DNA of 64,000 nucleotides from an uncultured Lachnospiraceae bacterium (GCA_947625015.1 CANQMR010000012.1:1-64000), one strand, 5' to 3'; positions 8,518 to 16,813 are shown, counted from the stretch's first letter. The notes: generated by a model from the letters alone, not told the origin. Numbers and translations are program-made.

Positions 8518-10476
8518 TTATTTCATCTGCTTCTCCCAGAACGCCACCGCATCTTCCAGCCATCCCTCCGCTACGGTTCCTGTTCCAAGTCCAAATCCAT
8601 GGGACAACCCTTTATATGCATGAAATTCTGTCGGGATGCCAATTTGGGACATAGCATCTGCCCGCTCTTTCATCGTGCGCCAATTTGCAATGCCATCGCT
8701 TGTTCCCACACAGGAATAGGTAGGCGGATCCAATCTGGTATACTCGTTATGCCCGGTATATTGGATAACGCAGGTACCCGGTCTCGGCAAATCCCCGCCG
8801 CCAAAATAGCCGGGACCGTAACTGCCAAGATATGCGCTCATTCTGCCGCCCGCTGAACCGCCCCATAGAGAATAACAGTCCGTATCTATCTGAAGCTGTT
8901 TGGCATGCTCAAAAATAAATTGGATTGCTCTCGCCAAATCCTCACAGGCGGTATCCCATCCGGGACGATAGATCAGGGCAAAGGCATTATATCCTTTTTT
9001 AGCAAGCTCCAGCGCATGCGGAAAACTGTCATGCATGGCCCCCACATAAGCAAAGCCGCCGCCCGCATTACAGACTGCAAACCTCGCGCCGGGCTTTCCT
9101 TTGAAAAAGAACAATCCCGTATCGTTCTTATCCGGATCAGCCGCCTTTTCCTCGTCAGTATAAATATCATAAAAAATTGTCTCGCCTGCTTTCGCATGGC
9201 TTTTCATATAATTTACAATCTCCACCGTCTTGTCCGGATCGATATTGCTATACCACGTCATTCGCAGCTTTCCCAACGTGTCCCCGCTGTAATATCCCTT
9301 ATCCACCGGGAAAATCAGCCGCCCATAATCTTCAAAAACAGGATCGTTTATCACATCGGAAATCTGTGTATCTATTGTAAATGATTCATCTTTCATTGAC
9401 GTCACCCCGGATGAATTATTCTCATGAAAAAACAGCGGAAGTGCATTGTAAAGATACTCCTGCACAGCGTTAAAATCATGGTAGCCGCCGTCCTTCTGAT
9501 AAAATACATAGTGGTCCGGCGTAAAAATATCCCTAGTCAGCATTTCCTCCGCCATATTAATCGACTGACTCTTTACCGCATCCTCTGTGCCGACGGCGTG
9601 ATAGATAAAATATCCGCGCTCCTCAAGGTTTTCATCTTCAACCAGCTGCTCGATAAAATCTACATTTTTTTCAAACTGGAAATCTCCGTAAGTTCCGTAA
9701 TACCAGCAGGAACCGCTCATCGGGAGAAACCAGCGGATGTAATCGTAGTCATAGCAGAACTGAAGCCATGTTGTGACCGAACCGAGAGAGAAACCGCCAA
9801 ACGCCCTGTGGTCGCGGGAGGCTTTCAGGTCTTCCGGTGAAACAGACTGCGCATAAGTGTGAAACTGATCTTCCACCGCAGGCATCAGATGTTCTTCAAA
9901 GTCCTGATGAAACGCCCGAAATTCTTCGATGGAACTGCTAAAATCCGTTTCGCTGTTTTCGTTATAAAATGTAGCGGAAACGATGATGAGCGGCGAAATA
10001 TCGCCGTTTGCAATCAGGTTGTCAAATAGATTCTTCGTCTCTGTAAATTCAAAATATTCTCCGGCATGACCACCCCAGCCATGCATGAGATACAGAATGT
10101 TGTACCTTGTCTCCATATCCCCCTCATCATAGCCATAAGGTGTATATACATAGGCCGTTTTTGTGATGGCCGAACCGCCCCGGATGTAATCCTCCGATTC
10201 ATAGTCAAAGCGGACGACACTGCCCTGTTCATCGGACGCCTTTGTATATTCTGCCGGTACGGCTTCTGTAAAACCTGTCTGGGAAATCTCCATATCGCTC
10301 CCTCCTGATTCTTCACTTGCGGCAGATTCACCGCCGCTTTCCTGTTCGTCTGCGGCTGTAGATAAATCGGAAGATTTGGCAGGATGAGCCTGCGCCCCTG
10401 ATTCCTCTCTGCCGCAGGCACATAGTAAGAGCACAAGGAACAAGACAGCCAGCCCCGTCTCAAAAAATCGTTTCAT
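8518..10476 (-). CDS. Double alpha/beta hydrolase lipoprotein, 652 aa
   Basis: Signal peptide with lipobox (LLLCACGRE), an acidic linker, then two hydrolase domains. The first (about residues 75-350) looks like an esterase D/feruloyl esterase: LYLMHGWGGH, nucleophile GGFSLGSVTTW and a His in GGYHDF. The second (about 370-652) is a BD-FAE or acetyl-xylan-esterase-like domain: nucleophile LWGGSAGGRMSAY and C-terminal His in GLSHGFG. It probably deacylates plant polysaccharides or other esters at the cell surface. The ATG at 10476 is preferred because GAGGTG lies six bases upstream. It heads the operon 10476-5769. Fragments of this gene occur at 259-367 and 12032-12067. Confidence 0.88.
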   Translation of the reverse strand: MKRFFETGLAVLFLVLLLCACGREESGAQAHPAKSSDLSTAADEQESGGESAASEESGGSDMEISQTGFTEAVPAEYTKASDEQGSVVRFDYESEDYIRGGSAITKTAYVYTPYGYDEGDMETRYNILYLMHGWGGHAGEYFEFTETKNLFDNLIANGDISPLIIVSATFYNENSETDFSSSIEEFRAFHQDFEEHLMPAVEDQFHTYAQSVSPEDLKASRDHRAFGGFSLGSVTTWLQFCYDYDYIRWFLPMSGSCWYYGTYGDFQFEKNVDFIEQLVEDENLEERGYFIYHAVGTEDAVKSQSINMAEEMLTRDIFTPDHYVFYQKDGGYHDFNAVQEYLYNALPLFFHENNSSGVTSMKDESFTIDTQISDVINDPVFEDYGRLIFPVDKGYYSGDTLGKLRMTWYSNIDPDKTVEIVNYMKSHAKAGETIFYDIYTDEEKAADPDKNDTGLFFFKGKPGARFAVCNAGGGFAYVGAMHDSFPHALELAKKGYNAFALIYRPGWDTACEDLARAIQFIFEHAKQLQIDTDCYSLWGGSAGGRMSAYLGSYGPGYFGGGDLPRPGTCVIQYTGHNEYTRLDPPTYSCVGTSDGIANWRTMKERADAMSQIGIPTEFHAYKGLSHGFGLGTGTVAEGWLEDAVAFWEKQMK

Positions 10477-10486
10477 TGACATCACC

Positions 10487-10536
10487 TCTGTATTTGATTA
10501 TAAAAAAAACGAGGCTTCCGGAGAAGTCTCATTTCG
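10487..10536. repeat. Direct repeat left of the AbiE module
   Basis: About 47 bp (promoter -10/leader plus terminator hairpin) repeated at 12065-12112 with a few mismatches; the first 22 bp also recur at 368-389. Confidence 0.75.
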
Positions 10537-10564
10537 TTTATCAGTTATAACCAGAGGTTACAAC
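10497..10564 (-). promoter_or_regulatory. LysR-type operator and promoter of the esterase/flavodoxin operon
   Basis: Palindrome with half-sites GTTATAACC and GGTTACAAC around AGA (10544-10564), then 41 bp, then TATAAT (10497-10502) on the minus strand. Both the palindrome and its distance to the -10 box match the unit at 5635-5702, and TGAGACTTC is conserved between them as well. Confidence 0.65.
10502..10530 (-). terminator. Terminator of the AbiE operon
   Basis: GAGACTTC and GAAGCCTC (one G-U pair) around a CTCCG loop, followed by eight T on the minus strand. It is embedded in the promoter of the downstream lipoprotein gene: the -10 TATAAT begins inside the T run. Confidence 0.75.
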
Positions 10565-10583
10565 TTCTAACCTGTGTTTCGAA

Positions 10584-11387
10584 TTATAGACTTTTCAAAA
10601 AATTCAAAATAGTCCCCGTCACAAGACCGATATCATCATCCAACCAGCGTTTATCACTTATGTCCAACCGATTGATATACCTTCTGTCAGAGAACACTAC
10701 GGATATGCGCTTCACTATATCACTCATATTGTTTTCCCTCATATCAGAATCATGGAAAATGTATGTACTGAAACATTGTATCAATAAATCTTTATTCATA
10801 TTACCCGAATGATAATACATATCGTAAACATCCTTGTATCTTGTACTGAATGAGCCAAACTTCAAAAGGGACCGAAGCTTTTCCGAAAACATTTGCTCTT
10901 TGGAATTTATCAAAAGCGAAGCACCCTCATCACTAAAAGCAATGTCAAAGCAATACTCTTCCTGTTCAATATTCAGGTGATTATGCACTCCAAGGTCAAT
11001 CTTACTGTCTATACTGTTTCCATGCCGGTCAGAAATCTTTATAAAAACACGTTTCCCGCTATAATCCTGTTGGCTGAGTTCTTCAATGGTGCCCACTCTC
11101 TTGAATGAAATACCATCCATGCAATTCAGTGTATACACAAACCTGTCTATGGAATCATCTGCAAGCGGATATCGGATAAAATCAATATCCATATCCTGTG
11201 TTGTCCGCCTTATATTCCCGGTCACACTCCTCATGACCACGCCGCCCTTTATAGTCACATTACGACTCAATGTGCTTTTTGAAATTGCTTCAAGAACAAG
11301 ATCCTGACATACCCTCGCCCGTATATCCGCTTCGTTGTCATATCCAAGCCCTCTGACAACTCCTATCATCTCTTGTAAATTATCCAA
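10584..11387 (-). CDS. abiEii: AbiEii-type nucleotidyltransferase toxin, 267 aa
   Basis: Toxin component of a type IV AbiE toxin-antitoxin system, a DNA polymerase beta-like nucleotidyltransferase. Family motifs are visible: KGGVVMRSVTGNIRRTTQDMDIDF (motif I with the acidic residues), SKEQMFSEKLRSLLKFG (the Lys motif) and RYKDVYDMYY (the terminal Asp motif). Start is TTG immediately after the TGA of the antitoxin gene; the ribosome site GGAGGTG lies inside the antitoxin's last codons, so translation is coupled. The region is more AT-rich than its neighbours, as expected of a mobile defence module. Targets in this family are tRNA or other acceptors; not readable here. Confidence 0.88.
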   Translation of the reverse strand: MDNLQEMIGVVRGLGYDNEADIRARVCQDLVLEAISKSTLSRNVTIKGGVVMRSVTGNIRRTTQDMDIDFIRYPLADDSIDRFVYTLNCMDGISFKRVGTIEELSQQDYSGKRVFIKISDRHGNSIDSKIDLGVHNHLNIEQEEYCFDIAFSDEGASLLINSKEQMFSEKLRSLLKFGSFSTRYKDVYDMYYHSGNMNKDLLIQCFSTYIFHDSDMRENNMSDIVKRISVVFSDRRYINRLDISDKRWLDDDIGLVTGTILNFLKSL

Positions 11388-11930
11388 TCAAAACACCTCC
11401 AATTCTAATGTGGCTATGACCATATTGGTCTTTGGTAACAGATAAGCATACTCCTGTACTGCTTGTATATCCATATTATTTATAATCTTTCTGTAAGCAC
11501 TGATTAATTCTTTATAGTAGTCGAAAGGAAACTTAGTTTTACTCCGCACCAGTTCGACTAGCATCCTCTCTTTGCTGTACATTTTTACGGAAACCCCGTC
11601 AACCACAGCATTCTCCCGACCAAGCTCAAGGTAAGCACTATTCTCAAAACTCTGTTTTACCCGCTTATCCTTAATCTTAGATGAATTTTTATCAGTAGTC
11701 AGATAATACTTTGTAGGTATCGTATCCGTAAGACCATGATAGTAAAAAGCACTGTTCATAGAAATAATTCCGTAAGGATACTTAAAGCTGATAACGGCAA
11801 TTTCAGGAACATACTGCTCGTCAGAATATATTCCTGTTTCGATTTTGAACAGTTTGCCTGCCGATATCTGCTTTTTCATTCGGTAATCTGTCTTATGTTT
11901 TTTCAAACATTGTTCGTATGAATAAAGCAC
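11388..11930 (-). CDS. abiEi: AbiEi-type antitoxin, 180 aa
   Basis: Antitoxin partner of the preceding toxin gene. An N-terminal winged-helix-like region (about residues 5-45, ending with the KIETGIYSDEQY turn) is followed by the AISFKYPYGIISMNSAFYYHGLTD segment typical of AbiEi/DUF4095-like antitoxins. It is shorter than the lactococcal AbiEi, lacking much of the C-terminal domain. Start is GTG with a near-perfect AAGGAGGTGA five bases upstream. In this family the antitoxin represses the operon through repeats in the promoter; I see no clear repeat in the 100 bp upstream. Confidence 0.82.
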   Translation of the reverse strand: MLYSYEQCLKKHKTDYRMKKQISAGKLFKIETGIYSDEQYVPEIAVISFKYPYGIISMNSAFYYHGLTDTIPTKYYLTTDKNSSKIKDKRVKQSFENSAYLELGRENAVVDGVSVKMYSKERMLVELVRSKTKFPFDYYKELISAYRKIINNMDIQAVQEYAYLLPKTNMVIATLELEVF

Positions 11931-12031
11931 AAAATCACCTCCTTTTTTTATTATAAATCCGTATTTTTTTATTTTTTACGGATATTTTCTTAAATTATCT
12001 CTCGTTTTTTTCTATCTGTCAAGAAAAGATT

Positions 12032-12067
12032 GCGCCCACCGAACCGTCTCATAGAGAATAACAGTCT
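12032..12067 (-). pseudogene. Remnant of the double-hydrolase lipoprotein gene, copy B
   Basis: A 36-bp piece matching 8842-8880 of the intact gene, fused at the same junction as copy A (259-367) to the promoter/leader sequence of that gene. Too short to code. Confidence 0.65.
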
Positions 12068-12112
12068 GTATTTGATTATAAAAAACGAGACTTCCGGAGA
12101 AGTCTCGATTCG
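12065..12112. repeat. Direct repeat right of the AbiE module
   Basis: Counterpart of 10487-10536; the two copies bracket the AbiE toxin-antitoxin genes. Confidence 0.75.
12080..12107 (-). terminator. Terminator of the LysR gene
   Basis: CGAGACTTC and GAAGTCTCG form a perfect 9-bp stem around a short loop, followed by six T on the minus strand, 17 bp after the LysR stop codon. Confidence 0.85.
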
Positions 12113-12124
12113 CCATGCGTGTTT

Positions 12125-13033
12125 TTATTGCTTAAGAGAAGCCAGCACCTTTTCCAGTGCGGAAAGAAAACGGCTGACCACTTTCGTCGGCTGCGGTGAA
12201 TACAAAATTCCTACCGGCATGACATGATCCCACTCCACCGGTATCACCTTCAGCAAAGGATGCACCATGCTCCAGCTTTTAATCACGACCAGAATATCCT
12301 GATTCTGCTCACACTGATTGAACACGCCCACATCATACAAATCAAAATTTACAAGGTTAATCTGTGGGTGGTGTTCCGTCAAATCGTCCCGCAAATCATC
12401 CATGTGACGGCACCAGCCACGATGAATCATCATCAAATCCTGCCCATACAGGTCTTGCACAGAAAGTTTCTCCTTTCCCGAAAGCGGATGGGAAACCGGC
12501 ACCGCACAACAAAGCGGCTCGTTTTCGATCAACAGGCCGCTGCAATTTCTCTGTTTCATCAAAAGCTCGTCGACAAAACCCGTCACCACATCAATATTCT
12601 TCCCCAGATTTTTCAGGATTTCCCTTGCGTTATCCGACGTGTTTTCAAAAGGGACCAGCTTAAAACTCACATCAGAGCAACGTTCATGAATCTTCGGCCA
12701 CAGATCCATCAGCATCTGCGCCGGCATAATGGGAGAAGTGCCTATGCGGATCACCTGTTCCTGCGTCCGTTCTGCGCTTCTGGCACGAGCAACTGCTTCC
12801 CCGCAGTATTCCGTAATATATTTCGCATCCTGGTAAAGCGACTCGCCAGCCTTGGTCAGCGTAATCCCCCTATGCGTCCGGTCAAAAAGCCGTATTTCCA
12901 GATCACTTTCCAACAGATTAATCTGCTTAATCAGCGCAGTAGAGGTAATGTGCAAATCTTCCGCCGCCTTGTTAAAGCTGCCGGCCTCCGCTACACGAAT
13001 AAAAGATGTAAAATTGATATTATTGATGTTCAT
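12125..13033 (-). CDS. LysR-family transcriptional regulator, 302 aa
   Basis: Winged helix-turn-helix at residues 1-60 (FIRVAEAGSFNKAAEDLHITSTALIKQINLLESDLEIRLFDRTHRGITLT), then a periplasmic-binding-like effector domain from about residue 90. It has its own promoter (13087-13115) and terminator. It is the only local regulator that fits the palindromes at 5682-5702 and 10544-10564, and it is likely to control the two operons to its left; that assignment is inference. The effector cannot be predicted from sequence. Confidence 0.93.
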   Translation of the reverse strand: MNINNINFTSFIRVAEAGSFNKAAEDLHITSTALIKQINLLESDLEIRLFDRTHRGITLTKAGESLYQDAKYITEYCGEAVARARSAERTQEQVIRIGTSPIMPAQMLMDLWPKIHERCSDVSFKLVPFENTSDNAREILKNLGKNIDVVTGFVDELLMKQRNCSGLLIENEPLCCAVPVSHPLSGKEKLSVQDLYGQDLMMIHRGWCRHMDDLRDDLTEHHPQINLVNFDLYDVGVFNQCEQNQDILVVIKSWSMVHPLLKVIPVEWDHVMPVGILYSPQPTKVVSRFLSALEKVLASLKQ

Positions 13034-13086
13034 CGGCAGCCTCCATCTCTTGTCCTTTCGTTTTTTGGTGCTTTTCTTGCAGTAAA

Positions 13087-13115
13087 ATTATAATTGTTTT
13101 TATCGGTGAAATCAA
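13087..13115 (-). promoter_or_regulatory. Promoter of the LysR gene
   Basis: TTGATT, 17-bp spacer, TATAAT on the minus strand, about 55 bp upstream of the start codon. Confidence 0.65.
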
Positions 13116-13116
13116 G

Positions 13117-14022
13117 TTATCCAAAACAAGTCCGGATATAAAGTTCCGCAGCCGTCGCCGCATTGGCGCCGTCCGATACGGCGGTGACTACCTGGCGAAG
13201 CGCCTTTGTCCGGGCGTCTCCCGCCGCATAAAACCCTTCCACCGAAGTCTTTCCCGTTTCCCCGGCTATGATGTAGCCATTTTCATCTAGCTCTACCACA
13301 TCCTTTACCGGTTCAGTCACCGGCACCATGCCCACAGCAATAAATACGCCGTCAACGGAAAGCGTTCTGCCATCCTCCAGCTTTAGGCCGGTAACTTTAT
13401 CTTCGCCCTCAATTTGTCCGGGCTTTGCCTTAAGCACAAATTCCACATTCTCTTTTTGCGAAAGCCTCGCCACAGTCCGGCCCGAACCACGAAATTCCTC
13501 CCGGCGGTGGATGAGATACACTTTGCTGCAAATGTCCGCCAGATAGAGCGCATCGTCCAAAGCCGTATCTCCGCCGCCAATCACAGCCACAGTCCGGTTG
13601 CGGAAAAAGGCCCCGTCACAGGTGGCGCAATAAGACACTCCCCTGCCCGCGAGCTCATTTTCACCGGGAATATTCAGATGCCGGTGAACCGCACCGGCGG
13701 CGTAGATTACTGCCTTAGATGCAATCACCTCTCCACTTTTGAAGGTGGTTTGCCAGCTATCTCCTTCCCTGGAAAACGCCACCGCCTCCCCGTCCTTAAA
13801 TTCTGTCCCAAGAGACTCCGCATGTTCCCGGAATTTCTGGCCCAAATCATAACCGTTGGTTTCCGGCAGTCCCGGATAATTATCCACCTGGCTGCTCTCT
13901 GCCACCTGCCCGGTTCCGCCATATATCTTCTCCGCCACAACGGTTTCCAGATTGGCTCGTCTGGCGTATATAGCCGCCGCCAATCCTGCCGGCCCGCTGC
14001 CTATAATCAGTAAATCAATCAT
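13117..14022 (-). CDS. trxB: Thioredoxin reductase, 301 aa
   Basis: FAD- and NADPH-dependent disulfide reductase. The FAD-binding GSGPAGLAAAIYARRA is at the N-terminus, the redox CATC motif near residue 135, the NADPH site GGGDTALDDA just after it, and the C-terminal YAAGDARTKALRQVVTAVSDG FAD motif is intact. Length matches bacterial TrxB. It lies downstream of ttcA-like and metY genes, and could reduce the thioredoxin encoded at 21042-21359; a separate ferredoxin-linked reductase cannot be excluded for that role. Confidence 0.93.
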   Translation of the reverse strand: MIDLLIIGSGPAGLAAAIYARRANLETVVAEKIYGGTGQVAESSQVDNYPGLPETNGYDLGQKFREHAESLGTEFKDGEAVAFSREGDSWQTTFKSGEVIASKAVIYAAGAVHRHLNIPGENELAGRGVSYCATCDGAFFRNRTVAVIGGGDTALDDALYLADICSKVYLIHRREEFRGSGRTVARLSQKENVEFVLKAKPGQIEGEDKVTGLKLEDGRTLSVDGVFIAVGMVPVTEPVKDVVELDENGYIIAGETGKTSVEGFYAAGDARTKALRQVVTAVSDGANAATAAELYIRTCFG

Positions 14023-14101
14023 ACCCTGCTCCTTCTCTTTTCAATCTGTATATTGGTTCCACGCAGCCAATGTACATTTTATTTTTTTTCGTGCTAAATC
14101 C

Positions 14102-15250
14102 TCAATAATCGTCCAGAAAATGATGCTTCACTCCGTCTTTTTTATAAGCGATTACCGTATTCAGATTCACATTTTCCACACTCCGGAAGATATTTTTCTC
14201 AATCACCGGACTTTGCTGCGCAAGCCTGGCAATCAGCTCCTTAACCTCCGCCCGCTTAGAACCCTTTTCCGTTCCCCCGCAGGAGGCGCAGCTTTCCGTA
14301 AACCGGCACGCGCACTGGATAAAATGCAGATGATTGTAGTCCCGCCAATGCTTAATCTCCTTCTCCCGGACCAGATATAAGGGCCGGATTAATTCCATTC
14401 CCTCAAAATTGGTGCTGTAAAGCTTTGGCATCATTGTCTGAATCTGCCCTCCGTATAGCATACCCATTACAATGGTTTCTATAACATCATCATAATGGTG
14501 TCCTAACGCAATTTTATTACAGCCAAGCTCCCTTGCATGGCTATAGAGATACCCTCTTCTCATTCTGGCGCACAAATAGCAGGGAGAACCGCCGATATCC
14601 TCCTTTGCCACCGTATCAAAAATCTCCGAGGTGAAGGTGGTAATCGGCACATTTAACAGCTTTGCATTGTCAAGGATTGTCTGGTAATTCACCTCGTTAT
14701 AACCGGGATTCATAACCAAAAATTCCACATCAAAGTTCTTCCGTCCATGCCGCTCTAACTCCTGAAACAGCTTTGCCATCAGCATGGAATCCTTGCCGCC
14801 GGAGATACATACGGCAATCCTGTCCCCGTCTTTAATCAGCTCGTATTCATTGACCGCCTTTACAAATGGCCGCCAAATCTCCTTCCGGAACCGCTTCACA
14901 ATGCTGCGCTCCACATCTTTACAGGTGACAGCCGCCTTATCCTCCTGCTGCATCAGCCGTCCCAATTTTAACCGCAGATAAGAATGAAATCCGTTTTCAA
15001 TGCTGTATATCTCATAGCCCTGCTCCGCCAGCTTCTCCGCTAATTCATCGCTTTTCTGTCCGGTATAGCAGAGAAGATAGACCGGCCTGTCCTTTGGCAC
15101 CCGGGAAAGATTTTGTTCAAATTCTTCCCAGAAAATATGAACGGCGCCGGGGTAGGTCTCCTTTTTATAATCCTCACTGCTCCGGATATCTATAATCATT
15201 TTATTCCGGGTATCCTGTTCTAACTCTTCTATGGTCTTGCGCATCGCCAT
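14102..15250 (-). CDS. Rhodanese-TtcA-like fusion, sulfur transfer PP-loop ATPase, 382 aa
   Basis: Residues 1-100 form a rhodanese domain with an active-site loop LLCYTGQKSDE that keeps the sulfur-accepting Cys. The rest is an ATP-pyrophosphatase of the TtcA/TilS type: PP-loop SGGKDSML near residue 148, then CYLCARMRRG and a C-terminal Cys cluster (CACRFTESCASCGG), as expected of an iron-sulfur tRNA thiolase. The fusion would let persulfide sulfur be handed directly to the thiolation site. The ATG at 15250 is chosen over an upstream start because AGGAAGG lies nine bases before it. It follows metY. TtcA itself thiolates cytidine 32 of tRNA; the target here is unproven. Confidence 0.83.
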   Translation of the reverse strand: MAMRKTIEELEQDTRNKMIIDIRSSEDYKKETYPGAVHIFWEEFEQNLSRVPKDRPVYLLCYTGQKSDELAEKLAEQGYEIYSIENGFHSYLRLKLGRLMQQEDKAAVTCKDVERSIVKRFRKEIWRPFVKAVNEYELIKDGDRIAVCISGGKDSMLMAKLFQELERHGRKNFDVEFLVMNPGYNEVNYQTILDNAKLLNVPITTFTSEIFDTVAKEDIGGSPCYLCARMRRGYLYSHARELGCNKIALGHHYDDVIETIVMGMLYGGQIQTMMPKLYSTNFEGMELIRPLYLVREKEIKHWRDYNHLHFIQCACRFTESCASCGGTEKGSKRAEVKELIARLAQQSPVIEKNIFRSVENVNLNTVIAYKKDGVKHHFLDDY

Positions 15251-15356
15251 ATTCTTATTCCTTCCTGAAGCTTTGCCTGAAATTCTGCTCGCAAATTCTC
15301 CTCTCCCCACAGGCAAACCTGCCCGTTTGGCCTGTTCCCATACTATAGCACAAGCA

Positions 15357-15400
15357 GGCTGCCGCTGCGGAGGACCTTCTCATCTTCCGCTGCGGCAGCC
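15357..15400. terminator. Long stem-loop between metY and the rhodanese-TtcA gene
   Basis: Perfect 15-bp inverted repeat (GGCTGCCGCTGCGGA and its complement) with a 14-nt loop. No T run follows on either strand, so it could be an mRNA-stability or attenuator hairpin rather than a terminator. Confidence 0.5.
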
Positions 15401-15437
15401 ATTGTCCTGTAACTATATATTTTACACAATTATGGTA

Positions 15438-16745
15438 TTATTGTACAGCCTTAAATGCTTCTTCCAAATCTTCAATGATATCGTCAATATTTTCCGTACC
15501 GATGGAAAGCCGGATGGTGTTCGGCTTAATTCCCTGATCCAACAGCTCCGCCTCGTTTAACTGGGAATGGGTAGTAGACGCCGGGTGAATCACTAACGAC
15601 TTCACATCCGCTACATTTGCCAGCAGGGAGAACAGTTCCAGGTTATCAATGAAATCCTTCGCCTTCCTGTCGTCTCCCTTAATCTCAAAGGTGAAAATAG
15701 AACCGCCGCCGTTAGGGAAATATTTCTGATACAGGGCCTTCTGCGCTGCATCCTCCGTCACAGCCGGGTGATGTACAGCCTCTACCTGGGGATGGTTATT
15801 TAAGTACTCCACTACCTTCAGCGCATTCTGCACATGGCGCTCCACCCGGAGGGACAATGTCTCTAATCCCTGAAGGAAGAAAAATGCATGGAAGGGAGAG
15901 AGCGTTGCGCCGGTATCCCGCAACAGGATTGCGCGAATCTTTGTCACAAAGGCTGCCGCTCCCACAGCCTTGGTAAAGCTGATGCCATGATAGCTGGGAT
16001 TGGGGTCAACCAAAGAGGCAAACTTGCCGCTGGCCTCCCAGTCAAACTTACCGCTGTCTACAATCACGCCGCCAATGGTGGTGCCATGGCCGCCAATAAA
16101 CTTGGTGGCCGAATGAACCACGATATCCGCGCCATACTCAATCGGTCTGACCAGATAAGGGGTGGCAAAGGTATTATCAATTACCAGCGGTATCTTGTGG
16201 GCATGTGCAATCTTTGCAATCTGCTCAATATCTACCACATCCGAATTTGGATTCCCCAGCGTTTCAATAAACACTGCCTTTGTGTTATCCTGAATCGCCT
16301 TTTCCAGTTCGTCATAGTTAAAGGGGTCTACAAAAGTGGTCGTAATGCCGTACTGGGGCAGGGTGTGCTCTAAGAGATTGTAGGTGCCCCCGTAGATATT
16401 TTTAGCCGCTACAATGTGGTCTCCGTTTTGCGCCAGATTTTCAATCGTGTAGGTGATGGCCGCCGCGCCGGAAGCAACCGCCAAAGCCGCCACGCCTCCC
16501 TCTAAGGCCGCAATTCTCTGCTCAAATACATCCTCTGTCGGATTTGTCAGCCTTCCATATATATTGCCCGCATCCGCCAGACCAAATCTTGCCGCCGCAT
16601 GCTCGCTGTTATGAAATACATAGGAGGACGTCTGGTAGATTGGCACCGCCCTTGCATCTGTCACAGGATCCGGCTTTTCCTGTCCGACATGTAACTGAAG
16701 TGTCTCAAATTTTAAATTTCTTTCTGCTCTTGTCTTCTTACTCAT
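15438..16745 (-). CDS. metY: O-acetylhomoserine sulfhydrylase, 435 aa
   Basis: PLP enzyme of the Cys/Met metabolism family that makes homocysteine from O-acetylhomoserine and sulfide. Visible: YQTSSYVF near the N-terminus, LEGGVAALAVASGAAA, IDNTFATPYLVRP and the PLP-lysine motif SATKFIGGHGTTIGG; the C-terminal IHPASTTHSQLNEAE segment is typical of OAH sulfhydrylases. The start is the third of three ATGs in a row, spaced seven bases from AGAGG. It is preceded by a 170-nt leader that holds a small ORF with tandem Cys codons (16814-16876). A second, shorter paralogue is at 22465-23703. Confidence 0.93.
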   Translation of the reverse strand: MSKKTRAERNLKFETLQLHVGQEKPDPVTDARAVPIYQTSSYVFHNSEHAAARFGLADAGNIYGRLTNPTEDVFEQRIAALEGGVAALAVASGAAAITYTIENLAQNGDHIVAAKNIYGGTYNLLEHTLPQYGITTTFVDPFNYDELEKAIQDNTKAVFIETLGNPNSDVVDIEQIAKIAHAHKIPLVIDNTFATPYLVRPIEYGADIVVHSATKFIGGHGTTIGGVIVDSGKFDWEASGKFASLVDPNPSYHGISFTKAVGAAAFVTKIRAILLRDTGATLSPFHAFFFLQGLETLSLRVERHVQNALKVVEYLNNHPQVEAVHHPAVTEDAAQKALYQKYFPNGGGSIFTFEIKGDDRKAKDFIDNLELFSLLANVADVKSLVIHPASTTHSQLNEAELLDQGIKPNTIRLSIGTENIDDIIEDLEEAFKAVQ

Positions 16746-16813
16746 CATCATACCTCTTTCCGCAGTAATCTGCTTATTCAAATTCATATTTTTCTTTCTC
16801 TTTCTTTCCGTCT

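Noticed and set aside
12224-13093. Long plus-strand open frame opposite the LysR gene
   Set aside because: Shadow of the LysR coding sequence; no ribosome site and no family motif. The same holds for the plus-strand frames at 4594-5298 and 6521-7147.
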